DNA of 64,000 bases from Pseudomonas beijingensis (GCF_030687295.1 NZ_CP117425.1:3166001-3230000); one strand, 5' to 3'; counted from the first letter of the stretch, positions 34,416 to 44,161 are shown. The notes: generated from the sequence alone by a model not told the origin. Numbers and translations are program-made.

Positions 34416-34697
34416 AGCGGCATCTCTGATTTTATTGTGTACGACGGTCGACGAATCAGGGCAACAAGCGGGCAGGCCACATGAGCGGACCGAGAGAAAG
34501 TATGGCGTTTGCAGGCCGCGGACTTTATCACAGCCGGTAAAAAATCTGACGGGCCTGTGACAGTCCGTCACCCTCATCCGGGCCATGCCGAGCGTTTGTA
34601 TGACGCGCGCATTCTGTTAGGCTTTGTCGTTCTCACTTTCTTTCCGCCAGCGGGCCCTTCGGCTAACGCTGGTGTCGTCGTTTTGCTGGAGTTCTGC

Positions 34698-35858
34698 ATG
34701 TTGTTACCCATTTTCCTGTTGTCGGCCGCCGGTTTTACCGTGCTGACCACGGAATTCGTCATCGTCGGCTTGTTACCGTCCATTGCCCGCGACCTGCACG
34801 TCACCATTCCCCAGGCTGGGCTGTTGGTGACGTTGTTCGCGTTTACGGTGGCGGCGTTCGGGCCATTCCTGACGGCCTGGTTCGCCCGCTTCGAGCGGCG
34901 CAAGCTGTTTATCAGCGTGCTGGTGATGTTTGGCCTGGCCAATCTGCTGGCCACTTTCGCTCCCAACATCTGGGTGATGGCGATTGCCCGGCTGATCCCG
35001 GCCCTGGGCCTGCCGGTGTTCTGGGCGTTGGCCAGTGAAACGGCAGTGGACATTGTCGGACCGCAGTTGGCCGGGCGGGCCATTGCCCGGATCGGCTTCG
35101 GCATTGTCTGTGCCACGGTGTTCGGCATTCCAGTGGGCACGTTGATTGCCGATGCGTTTGGCTGGCGCAGCGCGTTTGCGATCCTGGCGGTCATTGCCTT
35201 CGCCAAGGCCTTGTTGCTGTTTATCTACTTGCCGAAAACCAACTTGCACCAGCATCAGGTGAGCTTCCGTTCGCAGTTGAAGATCCTGCGCAGTCCGTTG
35301 ATGCAAGGGCACGTGCTGTTGTCGATCCTGGTGTTCAGCGGCATGTTCACCGCCTACACCTATCTGGCGGATATCCTCGAGCGTCTCGCCGGGTTCGATG
35401 GCACCCTGGTGGGCTGGTGCCTGATGGGCTTCGGTGCCGTCGGGTTGCTGGGCAATTCCCTGGGCGGCCGTGCGGTGGATCGGCATCCGTTGATCGCGTC
35501 GATGGTCTTCTGCCTGTTCCTGATCGGCGGCATGGTGGCGTTGGTGCCGAGCATTCATTCGCCCCTCGCGCTGGCGGCGGCGATGGGCATCTGGGGTGTG
35601 ACCCAGGCGGCGTTGTTCCTGGTCAGCCACGTGCGGCTGATGAAGGCGGCCCCCGAAGCACCGGCGTTTGCCGCCTCGTTGAACATTGCCGGGGCCAACC
35701 TGGGGATTGGCCTGGGGGCGATGGTCGGTGGCCGGGTCATCGATCACCTGGGCCTGGGCAGTGTCGGGTTCGCGGCGGCCGGGTTCATCTTTGTATCGAT
35801 TCTGCTGGCGTTGCTCCTGATGACCTTCAAGCCCCGCGCGACGTGCATGGATAGCTAA
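34698..35858 (+). CDS. MFS transporter (DHA1/AraJ-like)
   Basis: A 386-residue 12-TM protein starting MLLPIFLLSAAGFTVLTTEF, with TGGAG 9 bp upstream. The cytoplasmic loop between TM2 and TM3 carries FARFERRKLFISVLVM, and the TM6-TM7 loop LPKTNLHQHQVSFRSQLKIL. Similar to sugar or drug efflux proteins; substrate unknown. Its stop overlaps the stop of nhaR by 4 bp, so the two genes converge. Confidence 0.85.
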   Translation: MLLPIFLLSAAGFTVLTTEFVIVGLLPSIARDLHVTIPQAGLLVTLFAFTVAAFGPFLTAWFARFERRKLFISVLVMFGLANLLATFAPNIWVMAIARLIPALGLPVFWALASETAVDIVGPQLAGRAIARIGFGIVCATVFGIPVGTLIADAFGWRSAFAILAVIAFAKALLLFIYLPKTNLHQHQVSFRSQLKILRSPLMQGHVLLSILVFSGMFTAYTYLADILERLAGFDGTLVGWCLMGFGAVGLLGNSLGGRAVDRHPLIASMVFCLFLIGGMVALVPSIHSPLALAAAMGIWGVTQAALFLVSHVRLMKAAPEAPAFAASLNIAGANLGIGLGAMVGGRVIDHLGLGSVGFAAAGFIFVSILLALLLMTFKPRATCMDS

Positions 35859-36751
35859 GCGCTGAACAACTCGCGACGCGCACCTTCGGCAATCGCGACG
35901 ATGCCGGGGTGGCTGACCTTGCGTTCCACGGAAATGGCGTAGAAGGATTCGCTCACCGCATCGGTCTGGCCGATCACTTCTACGCCATATTGGCGCTTGA
36001 CCTCTTCGGCGATCACGCTCGGGCCGATGAAAATCCCGCTGCCGGATTGACCGAAGGCCTGCATCAATGCGCTGTCGTCGAATTCGCCGACGATGCGCGG
36101 CTGGATCTGTTGTTCGGCGAACCAGCGTTGCAAACGGCTGCGCACCACGGTTTCCGGCCCGGGAATCAGCAGCGGAGCGTCATGCAGGCCATGGGGGAAA
36201 TCCTGCCCATAGCGTTCGGCCAGCGCGGCGGTGGCGAAAAAGCTGATCCCGCATTCTCCCAGTTTCTGGCTGTAGCCCTTGATGTCCAAGTGAGTCGGCA
36301 TCGGGCTGTCGGAAATCACCAGGTCCAGACGCTGGATTGCCAGGTCCGCCAGCAGCCGTTCGAGCTTGTCTTCGCGACAGGTGATGCGCAGCGGCTCACT
36401 CAACTCCATGGTCGGCGCCAGCAGCCGATAGACGATGGATTTGGGCACCACATCCGCCACCCCGACCCGGAACAGGGTTTGCTGTTCGTTGGGTTGTGCC
36501 CGCAGCATCAGTTCCAGCTCTCCGCCCAACTGGAACATGTGTTCGGCGTAGGGCAGCGTCTGGCGGCCGGCTTCGGTCAGTTCCAACTGTCGCCCGACTC
36601 GACGAAACAGCTTGATGTTATACGTCTGCTCAAACAGGGAAATCTGCCCGCTGATGGTCTGTGGGGTCAGGTTCAACTGCTCGCACGCGCGCACGATGCT
36701 GCCGGTTTTCGCCACCACCCAGAAGTAATGCAGTTGTCGATAATTGAGCAT
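35855..36751 (-). CDS. nhaR: LysR-family regulator NhaR
   Basis: A 298-residue LTTR. MLNYRQLHYFWVVAKTGSIV then QLNLTPQTISGQISLFEQTY is the DNA-binding domain typical of NhaR, which in enterobacteria activates the Na+/H+ antiporter gene and responds to sodium. No nhaA gene lies here, so it acts elsewhere or has a different target. The divergent small lipoprotein gene at 36890 is a possible target. Confidence 0.85.
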   Translation of the reverse strand: MLNYRQLHYFWVVAKTGSIVRACEQLNLTPQTISGQISLFEQTYNIKLFRRVGRQLELTEAGRQTLPYAEHMFQLGGELELMLRAQPNEQQTLFRVGVADVVPKSIVYRLLAPTMELSEPLRITCREDKLERLLADLAIQRLDLVISDSPMPTHLDIKGYSQKLGECGISFFATAALAERYGQDFPHGLHDAPLLIPGPETVVRSRLQRWFAEQQIQPRIVGEFDDSALMQAFGQSGSGIFIGPSVIAEEVKRQYGVEVIGQTDAVSESFYAISVERKVSHPGIVAIAEGARRELFSA

Positions 36752-36889
36752 GGCATCACATGGCTTCGTAAAAACCGAAGTATAACCGCTGAAAATACGA
36801 ATTTTCCTGAAGTATTCGCCTCTCTAGAATGCCTCGCCATTGGTGGGCCACTTTCGTGCTCCTTCTATTTCTCAAGAGGCATTTATTTC

Positions 36890-37141
36890 ATGACATACAA
36901 ATCCTTCGGGCTTGCGTCCCTGTTGGTCATGTCTGCACTGACACTGGCGGGCTGTGAGCAGGCTGAAAAAAGTGCCCAGCAACTGATGGGGCAGGCTGCG
37001 GAAACCGCCAAGCAGGCCATCGACGATACCCACAAGGCCGCCGAACAGGCGATCAGCGAAGCCACTGGCGGCTTGATCAGCCCGAAGAAAGAACCGTCGG
37101 ACAAAGCTGACGAAACCCAAACCCCTACCAAAACCATCTAA
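36890..37141 (+). CDS. Small lipoprotein
   Basis: An 83-residue protein with signal peptide and lipobox LTLAGC (Cys22), then an alanine/lysine/glutamate-rich helix (SAQQLMGQAAETAKQAIDDT) and a charged tail. CAAGAGG precedes the start. It resembles small envelope lipoproteins with no known function. It is divergent from nhaR and 26 bp before the terC-like gene, possibly co-transcribed. Confidence 0.8.
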   Translation: MTYKSFGLASLLVMSALTLAGCEQAEKSAQQLMGQAAETAKQAIDDTHKAAEQAISEATGGLISPKKEPSDKADETQTPTKTI

Positions 37142-37167
37142 CGCGTCACATCAGTCAGGACTGACCC

Positions 37168-37917
37168 ATGGATTATCTTTTACAGCTCGCCGCCAGCCCC
37201 ACCGCGTGGATCGCCCTGGCGACTCTGGTCGTGATGGAAATCGTGCTTGGCATCGATAACCTGATCTTCATTTCGATTTTGACCAACAAGCTGCCCGTAC
37301 AACATCGTGCCAAGGCGCGGCGGATCGGTATCGGCATGGCGTTGATCCTGCGCCTGGGCTTGTTGAGCACCATTGCCTTCATTGTGCAGTTGACCGAGCC
37401 GGTCATCGAAATCCTCGGCCAGGCGTTCTCCTGGAAGGACATGATCCTGATCGCCGGTGGCCTGTTCTTGCTGTGGAAAGCGACCACTGAAATCCACCAC
37501 AGCATGGACCCGGCGCCGAATGATCCCAAGTCGGCCACGTCCGGCGTGACCCTGGGCTTCGCCGCGGCCATCGGTCAGATCCTGATGTTGGACCTGGTAT
37601 TTTCCATCGACAGCATCATCACGGCCGTGGGCATGACCGAGCATCTGCCGATCATGATCATCGCAGTCGTCGTTTCGGTGCTGGTGATGCTGTTGGCGGC
37701 CGAACCGCTGGCCAAGTTCATCAATGACAACCCGACGGTGGTCATGCTGGCCCTGGGCTTCCTGATCATGATCGGCATGACGCTGATCGCCGAAGGCTTC
37801 GGCGCCCATGTGCCCAAGGGCTATATCTACGCGGCCATGGCGTTCTCGGCGGCGATCGAGGTGTTGAACATGTTGTCCCGTCGAGCCAGGGAAAAGACGC
37901 TGCCCGACAACGCCTGA
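37168..37917 (+). CDS. TerC/YgdQ-family membrane protein
   Basis: A 249-residue protein with seven or more TM segments. [20 protein letters not shown] and [18 protein letters not shown] hold the two conserved acidic motifs (GxDN and SxDS) of TerC-type metal exporters. Relatives handle manganese at the membrane or have unknown roles; this one belongs to the short YgdQ-like group. It ends with a strong terminator. Confidence 0.88.
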   Translation: MDYLLQLAASPTAWIALATLVVMEIVLGIDNLIFISILTNKLPVQHRAKARRIGIGMALILRLGLLSTIAFIVQLTEPVIEILGQAFSWKDMILIAGGLFLLWKATTEIHHSMDPAPNDPKSATSGVTLGFAAAIGQILMLDLVFSIDSIITAVGMTEHLPIMIIAVVVSVLVMLLAAEPLAKFINDNPTVVMLALGFLIMIGMTLIAEGFGAHVPKGYIYAAMAFSAAIEVLNMLSRRAREKTLPDNA

Positions 37918-37932
37918 TTCCAGGCAGACAGA

Positions 37933-37967
37933 AGCCACCCGGGTCCAGGCCCGGGTGGCTTTTTTTT
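37933..37967 (+). terminator. Terminator after terC-like gene
   Basis: AGCCACCCGGG-TCCAGG-CCCGGGTGGCT followed by seven T. Confidence 0.93.
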
Positions 37968-38000
37968 GGATTTGAGAAATATAGGTGTGAAAGTGAGCAG

Positions 38001-38165
38001 TCAGTGTGCGGCGGCGTGGCGCCGGGCAGGTTTGGTGGCTTTTTCCGATGGCGCTGGTGGCGCGTGATGATGGCGCCGGGCGATTCGGAGCACTCCCCAC
38101 AGCATGGCCGTGGCTACGCTCAGCCAGCCGAATACCAGCATCAGGATTGTCGTCGTCAGGCTCAT
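38001..38165 (-). CDS. Small single-span membrane protein
   Basis: A 54-codon gene: MSLTTTILMLVFGWLSVATA, then a charged tail rich in His, Arg and Ala (ARRHHHAPPAPSEKATKPAR). An excellent ribosome-binding site, AAGGAGGCACA, precedes the ATG at 38165. One TM helix at about 4-26 with the basic tail in the cytoplasm is predicted. No family name is known to me, but the strong site and sensible protein make it a likely real gene. Confidence 0.72.
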   Translation of the reverse strand: MSLTTTILMLVFGWLSVATAMLWGVLRIARRHHHAPPAPSEKATKPARRHAAAH

Positions 38166-38387
38166 TGTGCCTCCTTCTATCCCGGTCCGGGATATCGCAC
38201 TCAGTACAATGGACAGTCTAGTCGCTCAAGTGTTGCAGCTAATCGATCTGTGGCGCTTGGGTTCGGATCGGTTCGTTCTATTGCCGTCGTAAAACGAGGG
38301 TTATGGCTATACCCAGGGCTGGGCGCACCTTATGATCGTCGACCCGAGCCTGGCCTGGATGCCGGGTGCCTGAACAAGAGAGTCGTT

Positions 38388-39065
38388 ATGTCGCCGGTCA
38401 TTTTATCGTTTCGATCACTGGTACTGGCGGCGTCCTGCCTCGTCGCCCTGGCGGGTTGCGCGGGCAGCGTATCGCCGCAGATCCAGCGCCTGCCCGAGCG
38501 GGTGGAGCTCAACAGCGTCCCGTTCTACCGTGGTGAAATGCACCAGGGAGCCCCGCAGTCCCTGGCCGCTCTGTTGACGTTGCAAGGCACCGTGATCACT
38601 CCGGGGTTGCTGGAAAAACCGTTGCACCTACCGGGTGGCGAAGCCGGTTTGCAGCAGAATATGTCCACCCTGGCGCGCGAGTATGGAATGCTGGTGTATC
38701 CCCTCGACGCCAAGCTGCCTGCGCTGTTGGAGCAGGTCGCGGCGGGCTATCCGGTGCTGGTGCGCTATATCGACGGTTCGGCGTTCTGGGCCGAGCCTCG
38801 GTATGGGATTCTCGCCGGCTACAACCGTCAGAAGCAGACGGTATTGCTGCGTGCCGGCATGAACCCGCGGCAGTTGATGAGCTTCAGTGCCTTCGAATCG
38901 GCCTTTCAGAGTGCGGGCGGCTGGGCGGTGCTTGTGCAGCGACCCACCCAGCTTCCCGCCAATGTCGATTCACAGCGTTGGTTGAAAGCAGCGGCTGATC
39001 TGGGCGGGGCAGGGCAGGAGCAAGCTGCGGCGCGGGCCACCAAGGCCCTGGGCGCTGCGCATTGA
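38388..39065 (+). CDS. Lipoprotein with degenerate C39-like peptidase domain
   Basis: A 225-residue protein with lipobox LAGC (Cys24). The following domain has the layout of peptidase C39-like proteins (VPFYRGEMHQGAPQSLAALL, then GYPVLVRYIDGS and RYGILAGYNRQKQTVLLRAG). In active members the first motif reads QCGPAA; here it is QGAPQS, so the catalytic Cys is replaced by Gly54, and the histidine expected before the GYN motif is also missing. It is therefore probably a non-catalytic envelope lipoprotein. It stands alone. Confidence 0.7.
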   Translation: MSPVILSFRSLVLAASCLVALAGCAGSVSPQIQRLPERVELNSVPFYRGEMHQGAPQSLAALLTLQGTVITPGLLEKPLHLPGGEAGLQQNMSTLAREYGMLVYPLDAKLPALLEQVAAGYPVLVRYIDGSAFWAEPRYGILAGYNRQKQTVLLRAGMNPRQLMSFSAFESAFQSAGGWAVLVQRPTQLPANVDSQRWLKAAADLGGAGQEQAAARATKALGAAH

Positions 39066-39166
39066 TTGATCGGCCCGTTCGTCACTTGGCGGGCACGACC
39101 CGGCAGTCCTGGGGCTCTTATTGTCAGGGTTGGGGCATTTTCCGACCGTGATTGGAGGAGGCACGC

Positions 39167-39364
39167 ATGGCACAGTCGAAAACACCTACGGGGCCACATT
39201 CATCGGAGCATTCCAGCGGTGATGACCTGGGGTTCGATCCGGATTCGCCGGACCTTGAGGATCCCCAGGTCGATCCGGTAGGGCCGGCCAAGGCGCCTCT
39301 GGACGAGAAGAAGGATGAGGGCAAGCCCAGGTCTTATGATCCGCTGGGTGACCTGAAGCCGTAG
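39167..39364 (+). CDS. Small acidic disordered protein
   Basis: A 65-residue protein (MAQSKTPTGPHSSEHSSGDD) rich in Asp, Pro and Lys, with no hydrophobic segment, so probably unstructured. GGAGGAGG lies 7 bp before the start. Ends in YDPLGDLKP. Function unknown. Confidence 0.65.
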   Translation: MAQSKTPTGPHSSEHSSGDDLGFDPDSPDLEDPQVDPVGPAKAPLDEKKDEGKPRSYDPLGDLKP

Positions 39365-39382
39365 ATAGACGCGTGGTTTGGT

Positions 39383-39531
39383 GTGTATATCCGTTTTTTG
39401 CGTAACGGCGGCTTATGGTTCCGCTCTTACAGCGGGTCACTTTTGAAAGAGCCGGCTTCCGGGCTTTTCGAAATTGACCCGCCGTCAGGGCGGAACCCTA
39501 AGTAGCCGTTACCGAAGAAACGGATATACAC
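39383..39531. repeat. Short copy of a palindromic repeat family (GTGTATATCCGTT ends)
   Basis: GTGTATATCCGTT at 39383-39395 and AACGGATATACAC at 39519-39531 are exact inverses. Inside are the same ~50-bp end blocks (TAACGGCGGCTTATGGTTCCG) found at 51418 and 52279, but the long middle is missing. Confidence 0.8.
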
Positions 39532-39551
39532 CCAAAACTCAAAATCCAAGC

Positions 39552-39590
39552 AAAAAAAAACGGCGCTCCCAAAAAGAAGCGCCGCTTTTT
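39552..39590. terminator. Bidirectional terminator before pbpG stop
   Basis: CGGCGCT (39561-39567) and AGCGCCG (39578-39584), with nine A on the left and five T on the right. Confidence 0.85.
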
Positions 39591-39618
39591 CTAAGTGAAC
39601 AGCATTACAACGCGCGGC

Positions 39619-40557
39619 TTACTTGGAGGCCTCCACCACACCACTCTGGCGGCTCTTGAGATTCTTGGCAGCCTTGTATTGCAGGGCCACCGCCGGCACG
39701 GCGGCGCTTTTTCCGGTTTCCACCCAGCTACGAATCCGGCTGGCATCGGCGAAGTGCGTGTACTTGCCAAAGGCGTCGAGGATCACCAGCGCCATCGGGC
39801 GATTACCCATCTTCGTCACCAACACCAGGCAGTGTCCGGCCTGGTTGGTGAAACCGGTCTTGGTCAGTTGGATGTCCCAGTTGGCCTTGTGGACCAGGTG
39901 ATCGGTATTACGGAACCCCAGGCTATATACGGGCTTGCGGAAGGTAACGGTCTTTTCCTTGGTCGTACTCAGTTCGCTCAGCAGTGGGTACTTGCGGGCG
40001 GCGATCAGCAGTTTGGTCAGGTCCCGGGCGGTGGAGACGTTGTGGATCGACAGGCCCGTGGGTTCGACGTAATGCGTGCTGGTCATGCCCAGCGCCTTGG
40101 CCTTCGCGTTCATCGCGGCAATGAACGCTGCGTAGCCGCCCGGATAGTGGTGGGCAAGGCTAGCGGCGGCGCGGTTTTCCGAAGACATCAGGGCGATCAA
40201 CAGCACGTCCCGGCGCGACAGTTCGCTGTTGAGCTTGACCCGGGAAAACACCCCCTTCATCTCCGGGGTGTTGGCGATGGTGATGGAAATGTATTCATCC
40301 AGGTTCTGTTTGGCATCCAGCACGATCAGGCCGGTCATCAGCTTGGTCACCGAAGCGATGGGCACCACCACGTCCGGGTTGCTCGAATAAACGACTTTAT
40401 CCGTCTGCAGGTCCAACAGCATCGCGCTGCCCGAGGCAACTTGCAGCTTGGCCGTATCCCGAGGCGCTGCGATGGTTTCCTGGGCAACGGCATTTTGCGT
40501 GATAAAAGGGCCTGTGAAAGCGAAGAACAGGCTAATGATCGAAAGGCGGATTTTCAC
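39619..40557 (-). CDS. pbpG: D-alanyl-D-alanine endopeptidase PbpG (PBP7/8)
   Basis: A 312-residue penicillin-binding serine peptidase with signal peptide ([20 protein letters not shown]). Active-site motifs are SVTK (Ser-Lys), SEN and KTG ([12 protein letters not shown]). It cuts D,D-crosslinks in periplasmic peptidoglycan. The GTG at 40557 is preferred as start since the hydrophobic signal begins directly after it; a TTG 13 codons upstream (40596) is an alternative, and neither has a strong ribosome-binding site. Confidence 0.88.
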   Translation of the reverse strand: MKIRLSIISLFFAFTGPFITQNAVAQETIAAPRDTAKLQVASGSAMLLDLQTDKVVYSSNPDVVVPIASVTKLMTGLIVLDAKQNLDEYISITIANTPEMKGVFSRVKLNSELSRRDVLLIALMSSENRAAASLAHHYPGGYAAFIAAMNAKAKALGMTSTHYVEPTGLSIHNVSTARDLTKLLIAARKYPLLSELSTTKEKTVTFRKPVYSLGFRNTDHLVHKANWDIQLTKTGFTNQAGHCLVLVTKMGNRPMALVILDAFGKYTHFADASRIRSWVETGKSAAVPAVALQYKAAKNLKSRQSGVVEASK

Positions 40558-40790
40558 GCGAGTAGACTCGATGGAGTTGAAGGTGCCGTTGAGCAACGAC
40601 TTTTAAAAAAAACGTCGCATTCTAGGAGTATGGGCGACAGCAGCGCTATATGCCTGTATCGCCAAGGCTTGTGAATAAATAAAGTTTAATGAAGGAGGAT
40701 TCTGGCGAATCGAATCTGAAAAATTCGTAATTCGCGTGCTCCGCGTACGCGCTCGATCCCTGGCGGCTAAAGTCCGGGCCCCAGAAACAC

Positions 40791-40881
40791 CTGTGGGAGC
40801 GAGCTTGCTCGCGATAGCGGTGTGTCAGTCAACTGGATGTTGGCCGGTCCACCGCTATCGCGAGCACGCTCGCTCCCACAG
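40791..40881. repeat. REPIN between pbpG and folD
   Basis: CTGTGGGAGCGAGCTTGCTC at 40791 and its inverse ending GCTCCCACAG at 40881 (one mutation, GAGCACGCTCGC). It occupies the gap together with the 130 bp of featureless DNA before it. Confidence 0.9.
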
Positions 40882-40901
40882 GGTCTTTGTTAGCGCGTCT
40901 A

Positions 40902-41756
40902 TCAGCTATGCAGCGTCTCGGCCGCGTACAACGTGTTTTCCAGCAGGCAGGCGCGGGTCATCGGGCCGACGCCGCCGGGGACCGGGGTGATCCAGCCGGC
41001 GCGGGGCAGGGCGGTCTCGTAGACCACGTCACCCACCAGCTTGCCGTCGTCCTGGCGATTGATGCCCACGTCGATGACGATGGCGCCTTCCTTGATCCAC
41101 TCGCCCCTGACCAAGCCGGGTTTGCCGGCGGCCACCACCACCAGGTCGGCACGGCCGACATGGCCGGCCAGGTCCTTGGTGAAACGATGGGTCACGGTCA
41201 CGGTGCAGCCGGCCAGCAGCAGTTCCATGGCCATCGGACGGCCAACAATGTTGGACGCCCCTACCACCACGGCATCGAGGCCATACAGGTCCACGCCAGT
41301 GCTTTCCAGCAAGGTCATGATGCCTTTGGGGGTGCAGGGGCGAAGCAGTGGGATACGCTGGGCCAGGCGGCCGACGTTATAAGGATGGAAACCGTCGACG
41401 TCTTTGTCCGGGCGGATGCGCTCCAGCAGCTTGGAGGCGTCGAGGTGTTCAGGCAGCGGCAACTGGAGCAGAACACCGTCGATGTTCGGATCGTCGTTCA
41501 GGCGATCGATCAGATCGGCCAACGCTTGCTGGGTGGTTTCGGAAGGCAGGTCGTAGGCCTGGGAAAGGAAGCCGACCTCTTCACAGTCTTTACGCTTGTG
41601 CGAGACATAAACCTGAGAGGCAGGATCGCTGCCGACCAGGATCACCGCAAGGCCGGGCGTACGCAGGCCTTGCTGGCGGCGCTCGGTGACTCGTTGGGCG
41701 ATCTGCTGGCGCAGGCTGGCGGCGATCGATTTGCCGTCGATAAGTTGTGCAGTCAT
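40902..41756 (-). CDS. folD: Methylenetetrahydrofolate dehydrogenase/cyclohydrolase FolD
   Basis: A 284-residue bifunctional enzyme of one-carbon metabolism, oxidising 5,10-methylene-THF with NADP and hydrolysing the product to 10-formyl-THF. Visible are [14 protein letters not shown] with the catalytic Lys, QLPLPEHLD, and [22 protein letters not shown] (dinucleotide binding); the end [16 protein letters not shown] is the C-terminal signature. Frame intact. Confidence 0.96.
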   Translation of the reverse strand: MTAQLIDGKSIAASLRQQIAQRVTERRQQGLRTPGLAVILVGSDPASQVYVSHKRKDCEEVGFLSQAYDLPSETTQQALADLIDRLNDDPNIDGVLLQLPLPEHLDASKLLERIRPDKDVDGFHPYNVGRLAQRIPLLRPCTPKGIMTLLESTGVDLYGLDAVVVGASNIVGRPMAMELLLAGCTVTVTHRFTKDLAGHVGRADLVVVAAGKPGLVRGEWIKEGAIVIDVGINRQDDGKLVGDVVYETALPRAGWITPVPGGVGPMTRACLLENTLYAAETLHS

Positions 41757-41887
41757 TGCGCGTGGTTAACCATCGAGAGGGGAAAAAAAGAGAACGCATT
41801 CTCGCATGCCGGGGCGTGAGGGCAAAGGCGCTTGGTCTGCAAATTCCCCTAACCCCTTTAATTAAATGAATTTTTTTTAAAAAAGAG

Positions 41888-41914
41888 TTGACGACCTATC
41901 AGGCCGTCTATAAC
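41888..41914 (+). promoter_or_regulatory. Probable promoter of the tRNA operon
   Basis: TTGACG (41888-41893) and TATAAC (41909-41914), 15 bp apart, preceded by an AT-rich tract (41857-41885, possible UP element). A GC-rich start region follows, as expected for stringently controlled tRNA genes. The 280 bp before the first tRNA hold nothing else. Confidence 0.6.
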
Positions 41915-42037
41915 ATTCGTCGCACTTGTCGGGCACAGCCTAGCACTGGTTAAGAAGGTGGAGCGGAGTTGGTTGTTTCAACTCGGCAAAACTGAAAGCA
42001 CTTAGTTTGTAATCGTCCAAGAATACAGATTAAAAAG

Positions 42038-42114
42038 GCGCCCGTAGCTCAGCTGGATAGAGCATCCGCCTTCTAAGCGGATGGTCGCAGGTTCGAGTCC
42101 TGCCGGGTGCGCCA
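42038..42114 (+). tRNA. tRNA-Arg (TCT)
   Basis: Acceptor GCGCCCG pairs with CGGGTGC, discriminator G and encoded CCA. Anticodon TCT at 42072-42074 in the loop CTTCTAA. T-loop TTCGAGT. First gene of a three-tRNA transcript. Confidence 0.96.
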
Positions 42115-42154
42115 ATTAGGCAGCTTTGGCACAAGTAAGGCAACAAGGCAATAT

Positions 42155-42231
42155 GGTGGGCGTAGCTCAGTTGGTAGAGCACGGGATTGTGACTCCCGTT
42201 GTCGTGGGTTCGATCCCCATCGTCCACCCCA
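42155..42231 (+). tRNA. tRNA-His (GTG)
   Basis: Encodes the extra 5' G (G-1) opposite the discriminator C typical of tRNA-His. Anticodon GTG at 42189-42191; encoded CCA. 40 bp after tRNA-Arg. Confidence 0.96.
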
Positions 42232-42240
42232 TATTCTAGA

Positions 42241-42272
42241 GAGGCGCCAGATCTAACAATCTGGCGCCTTTG
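42241..42272 (+). other. Hairpin between tRNA-His and tRNA-Leu
   Basis: GGCGCCAGAT-CTAACA-ATCTGGCGCC (42243-42268), followed by TTTGCTTT. Could be a processing signal or partial terminator inside the tRNA transcript. Confidence 0.7.
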
Positions 42273-42289
42273 CTTTAAAAGCTTGATAC

Positions 42290-42374
42290 GCGGATGTGGT
42301 GGAATTGGTAGACACACTGGATTTAGGTTCCAGCGCCGCAAGGTGTGAGAGTTCGAGTCTCTCCGTCCGCACCA
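42290..42374 (+). tRNA. tRNA-Leu (TAG)
   Basis: 85 nt with the long variable arm of class II tRNAs. Acceptor GCGGATG pairs with CGTCCGC; anticodon TAG at 42324-42326; encoded CCA. Confidence 0.96.
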
Positions 42375-42400
42375 TACAAGTCGCTATTTAAATAGCAGAA

Positions 42401-42440
42401 AACGGCGCAGTACCTGAAAAGGGCTGCGCCGTTTTTGTTT
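42401..42440 (+). terminator. Terminator of the tRNA operon
   Basis: AACGGCGCAG ... CTGCGCCGTT followed by TTTTG. Confidence 0.88.
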
Positions 42441-42579
42441 TCAATGGTTCTGTGTTTGGCGTCGGCACTGTTTTTGTGGTTGTGCGCTGCGGTCGGTTCG
42501 TCGCGAATGTGTTTCGTGATGATGCGCGGCATGCCCGTCGGTCTCCTTGTGGGACGGGGCGCTGCGCGACCGGACAAGT

Positions 42580-42599
42580 CGCTTCTATATATAGAAGCG
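42580..42599. promoter_or_regulatory. Perfect 20-bp palindrome upstream of tig
   Basis: CGCTTCTATATATAGAAGCG, 198 bp before the tig start, in a 356-bp gap that holds no gene. Could be an operator for a dimeric regulator or part of the tig leader. Confidence 0.6.
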
Positions 42600-42796
42600 T
42601 TGGCGCAGAGCCTTGGATTGAATCGACTGTATTTGCAATCCGGGTGGGGCATGACCGTTTGCCCCGTCCTAAATCCGGCGCCTGTTTCCAGCGCGTTTTC
42701 AGTAGGGTGACTTCTTGAGTTTGACCTACTAGAATGCATGCCCTTGATTCTGGGGTCGGAAACGCCCGGCCAACGTCTGTGCAACGAGGAATATCC

Positions 42797-44107
42797 ATGC
42801 AAGTTTCTGTTGAAAATACTTCTGCTCTTGAGCGCCGCATGAGCATCACCGTGCCGGCTGAGCGTATCGAGACTCAGGTCAACAAGCGTCTGCAGCAGAC
42901 TGCCCAAAAGGCCAAAATCCCAGGTTTCCGCCCAGGCAAAGTGCCAATGAGCGTGATCCGTCAGCGTTACGAAGCTGATGCGCGTCAGGAAGCCGTGGGC
43001 GATGTGATCCAGTCTTCGTTCTACGAAGCGGTCGTCGAGCAGAAGCTGAACCCGGCCGGCGCCCCGTCCGTCGAGCCTAAAGTGCTGGAAAAAGGCAAGG
43101 ACCTGGAGTTCGTCGCCACGTTCGAAGTGTTCCCTGAGTTCACGGTTGCCGGTTTCGAATCCATCGCCGTCGAGCGCCTGAGCGCTGACGTGTCGGATGC
43201 CGACCTGGACAAGATGCTGGACATCCTGCGCAAGCAGAACACCCGTTTCGAAGTGACCGAGCGTGCTGCCCAGAACGAAGATCAGCTGAACATCGATTTC
43301 GTCGGCAAGGTCGACGGCGAAGTGTTCGCTGGCGGTTCTGCCAAGGCCACCCAGCTGGTGTTGGGCTCCGGTCGCATGATTCCTGGTTTCGAAGATGGCC
43401 TGGTTGGCGCCAAGGCCGGTGAAGAGCGCGTTCTGAACGTGACCTTCCCTGAGGACTACCAGAACCTGGACCTGGCTGGCAAAGCCGCCGAGTTCACCGT
43501 AACCGTCAACAGCGTTTCCGAGCCGAAACTGCCTGAGCTGAACGAAGAGTTCTTCGCCCAGTTCGGCATCAAGGAAACCGGTCTGGAAGGTTTCCGCGCC
43601 GAAGTTCGCAAGAACATGGAGCGTGAGCTGCGCCAGGCCATCAAGTCCAAGGTCAAGAACCAGGTCATGGACGGTCTGCTGGCCTCCAACCCGATCGAAG
43701 TGCCAAAGGCTTTGCTGGACAACGAAGTGAACCGTCTGCGTGTGCAGGCTGTTCAACAGTTTGGCGGCAACATCAAGCCGGACCAGCTGCCTGCCGAGCT
43801 GTTCGAAGAGCAAGCCAAGCGCCGCGTCGTGCTGGGCCTGATCGTTGCCGAAGTGGTCAAGCAGTTCGAGCTCAAGCCTGACGAAGCCCGCGTTCGCGAG
43901 CTGATCCAGGAAATGGCCTCGGCCTATCAAGAGCCTGAGCAAGTCGTGTCCTGGTACTACAAGAACGACCAGCAACTGAACGAAGTCCGTTCGGTTGTGC
44001 TGGAAGAACAAGTTGTGGATACTGTTCTGCAGAAAGCTAGCGTGACCGATAAAGCGGTCTCTTACGAAGAAGCGGTCAAGCCGGTGGAAGCTCCACAAGC
44101 CGATTGA
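42797..44107 (+). CDS. tig: Trigger factor (ribosome-associated chaperone)
   Basis: A 436-residue chaperone and prolyl isomerase at the ribosome exit tunnel. It has an N-terminal ribosome-binding domain with the GFRPGKVP signature (about 44-51), an FKBP-like PPIase domain at 150-245 ([20 protein letters not shown]) and a C-terminal helical cradle. ATG 42797 is preceded by a GAGGA site and gives [20 protein letters not shown], the usual start; the upstream in-frame start at 42734 lacks support. First gene of the tig-clpP-clpX-lon-hupB-ppiD block. Confidence 0.97.
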   Translation: MQVSVENTSALERRMSITVPAERIETQVNKRLQQTAQKAKIPGFRPGKVPMSVIRQRYEADARQEAVGDVIQSSFYEAVVEQKLNPAGAPSVEPKVLEKGKDLEFVATFEVFPEFTVAGFESIAVERLSADVSDADLDKMLDILRKQNTRFEVTERAAQNEDQLNIDFVGKVDGEVFAGGSAKATQLVLGSGRMIPGFEDGLVGAKAGEERVLNVTFPEDYQNLDLAGKAAEFTVTVNSVSEPKLPELNEEFFAQFGIKETGLEGFRAEVRKNMERELRQAIKSKVKNQVMDGLLASNPIEVPKALLDNEVNRLRVQAVQQFGGNIKPDQLPAELFEEQAKRRVVLGLIVAEVVKQFELKPDEARVRELIQEMASAYQEPEQVVSWYYKNDQQLNEVRSVVLEEQVVDTVLQKASVTDKAVSYEEAVKPVEAPQAD

Positions 44108-44133
44108 TGGTTCTGCGGTAAGAAATAAACACC

Positions 44134-44161
44134 CATAAGCCAGCCTTCGTGCTGGCTTATG
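44134..44161 (+). terminator. Hairpin between tig and clpP
   Basis: CATAAGCCAGC-CTTCGT-GCTGGCTTATG with no T run, so probably an attenuator or mRNA-stabilising element that lets some transcription continue into clpP. Confidence 0.65.

Noticed and set aside
33135..34484. 449-codon plus-strand frame opposite sstT
   Set aside because: Begins in a REP sequence and is antisense to sstT.
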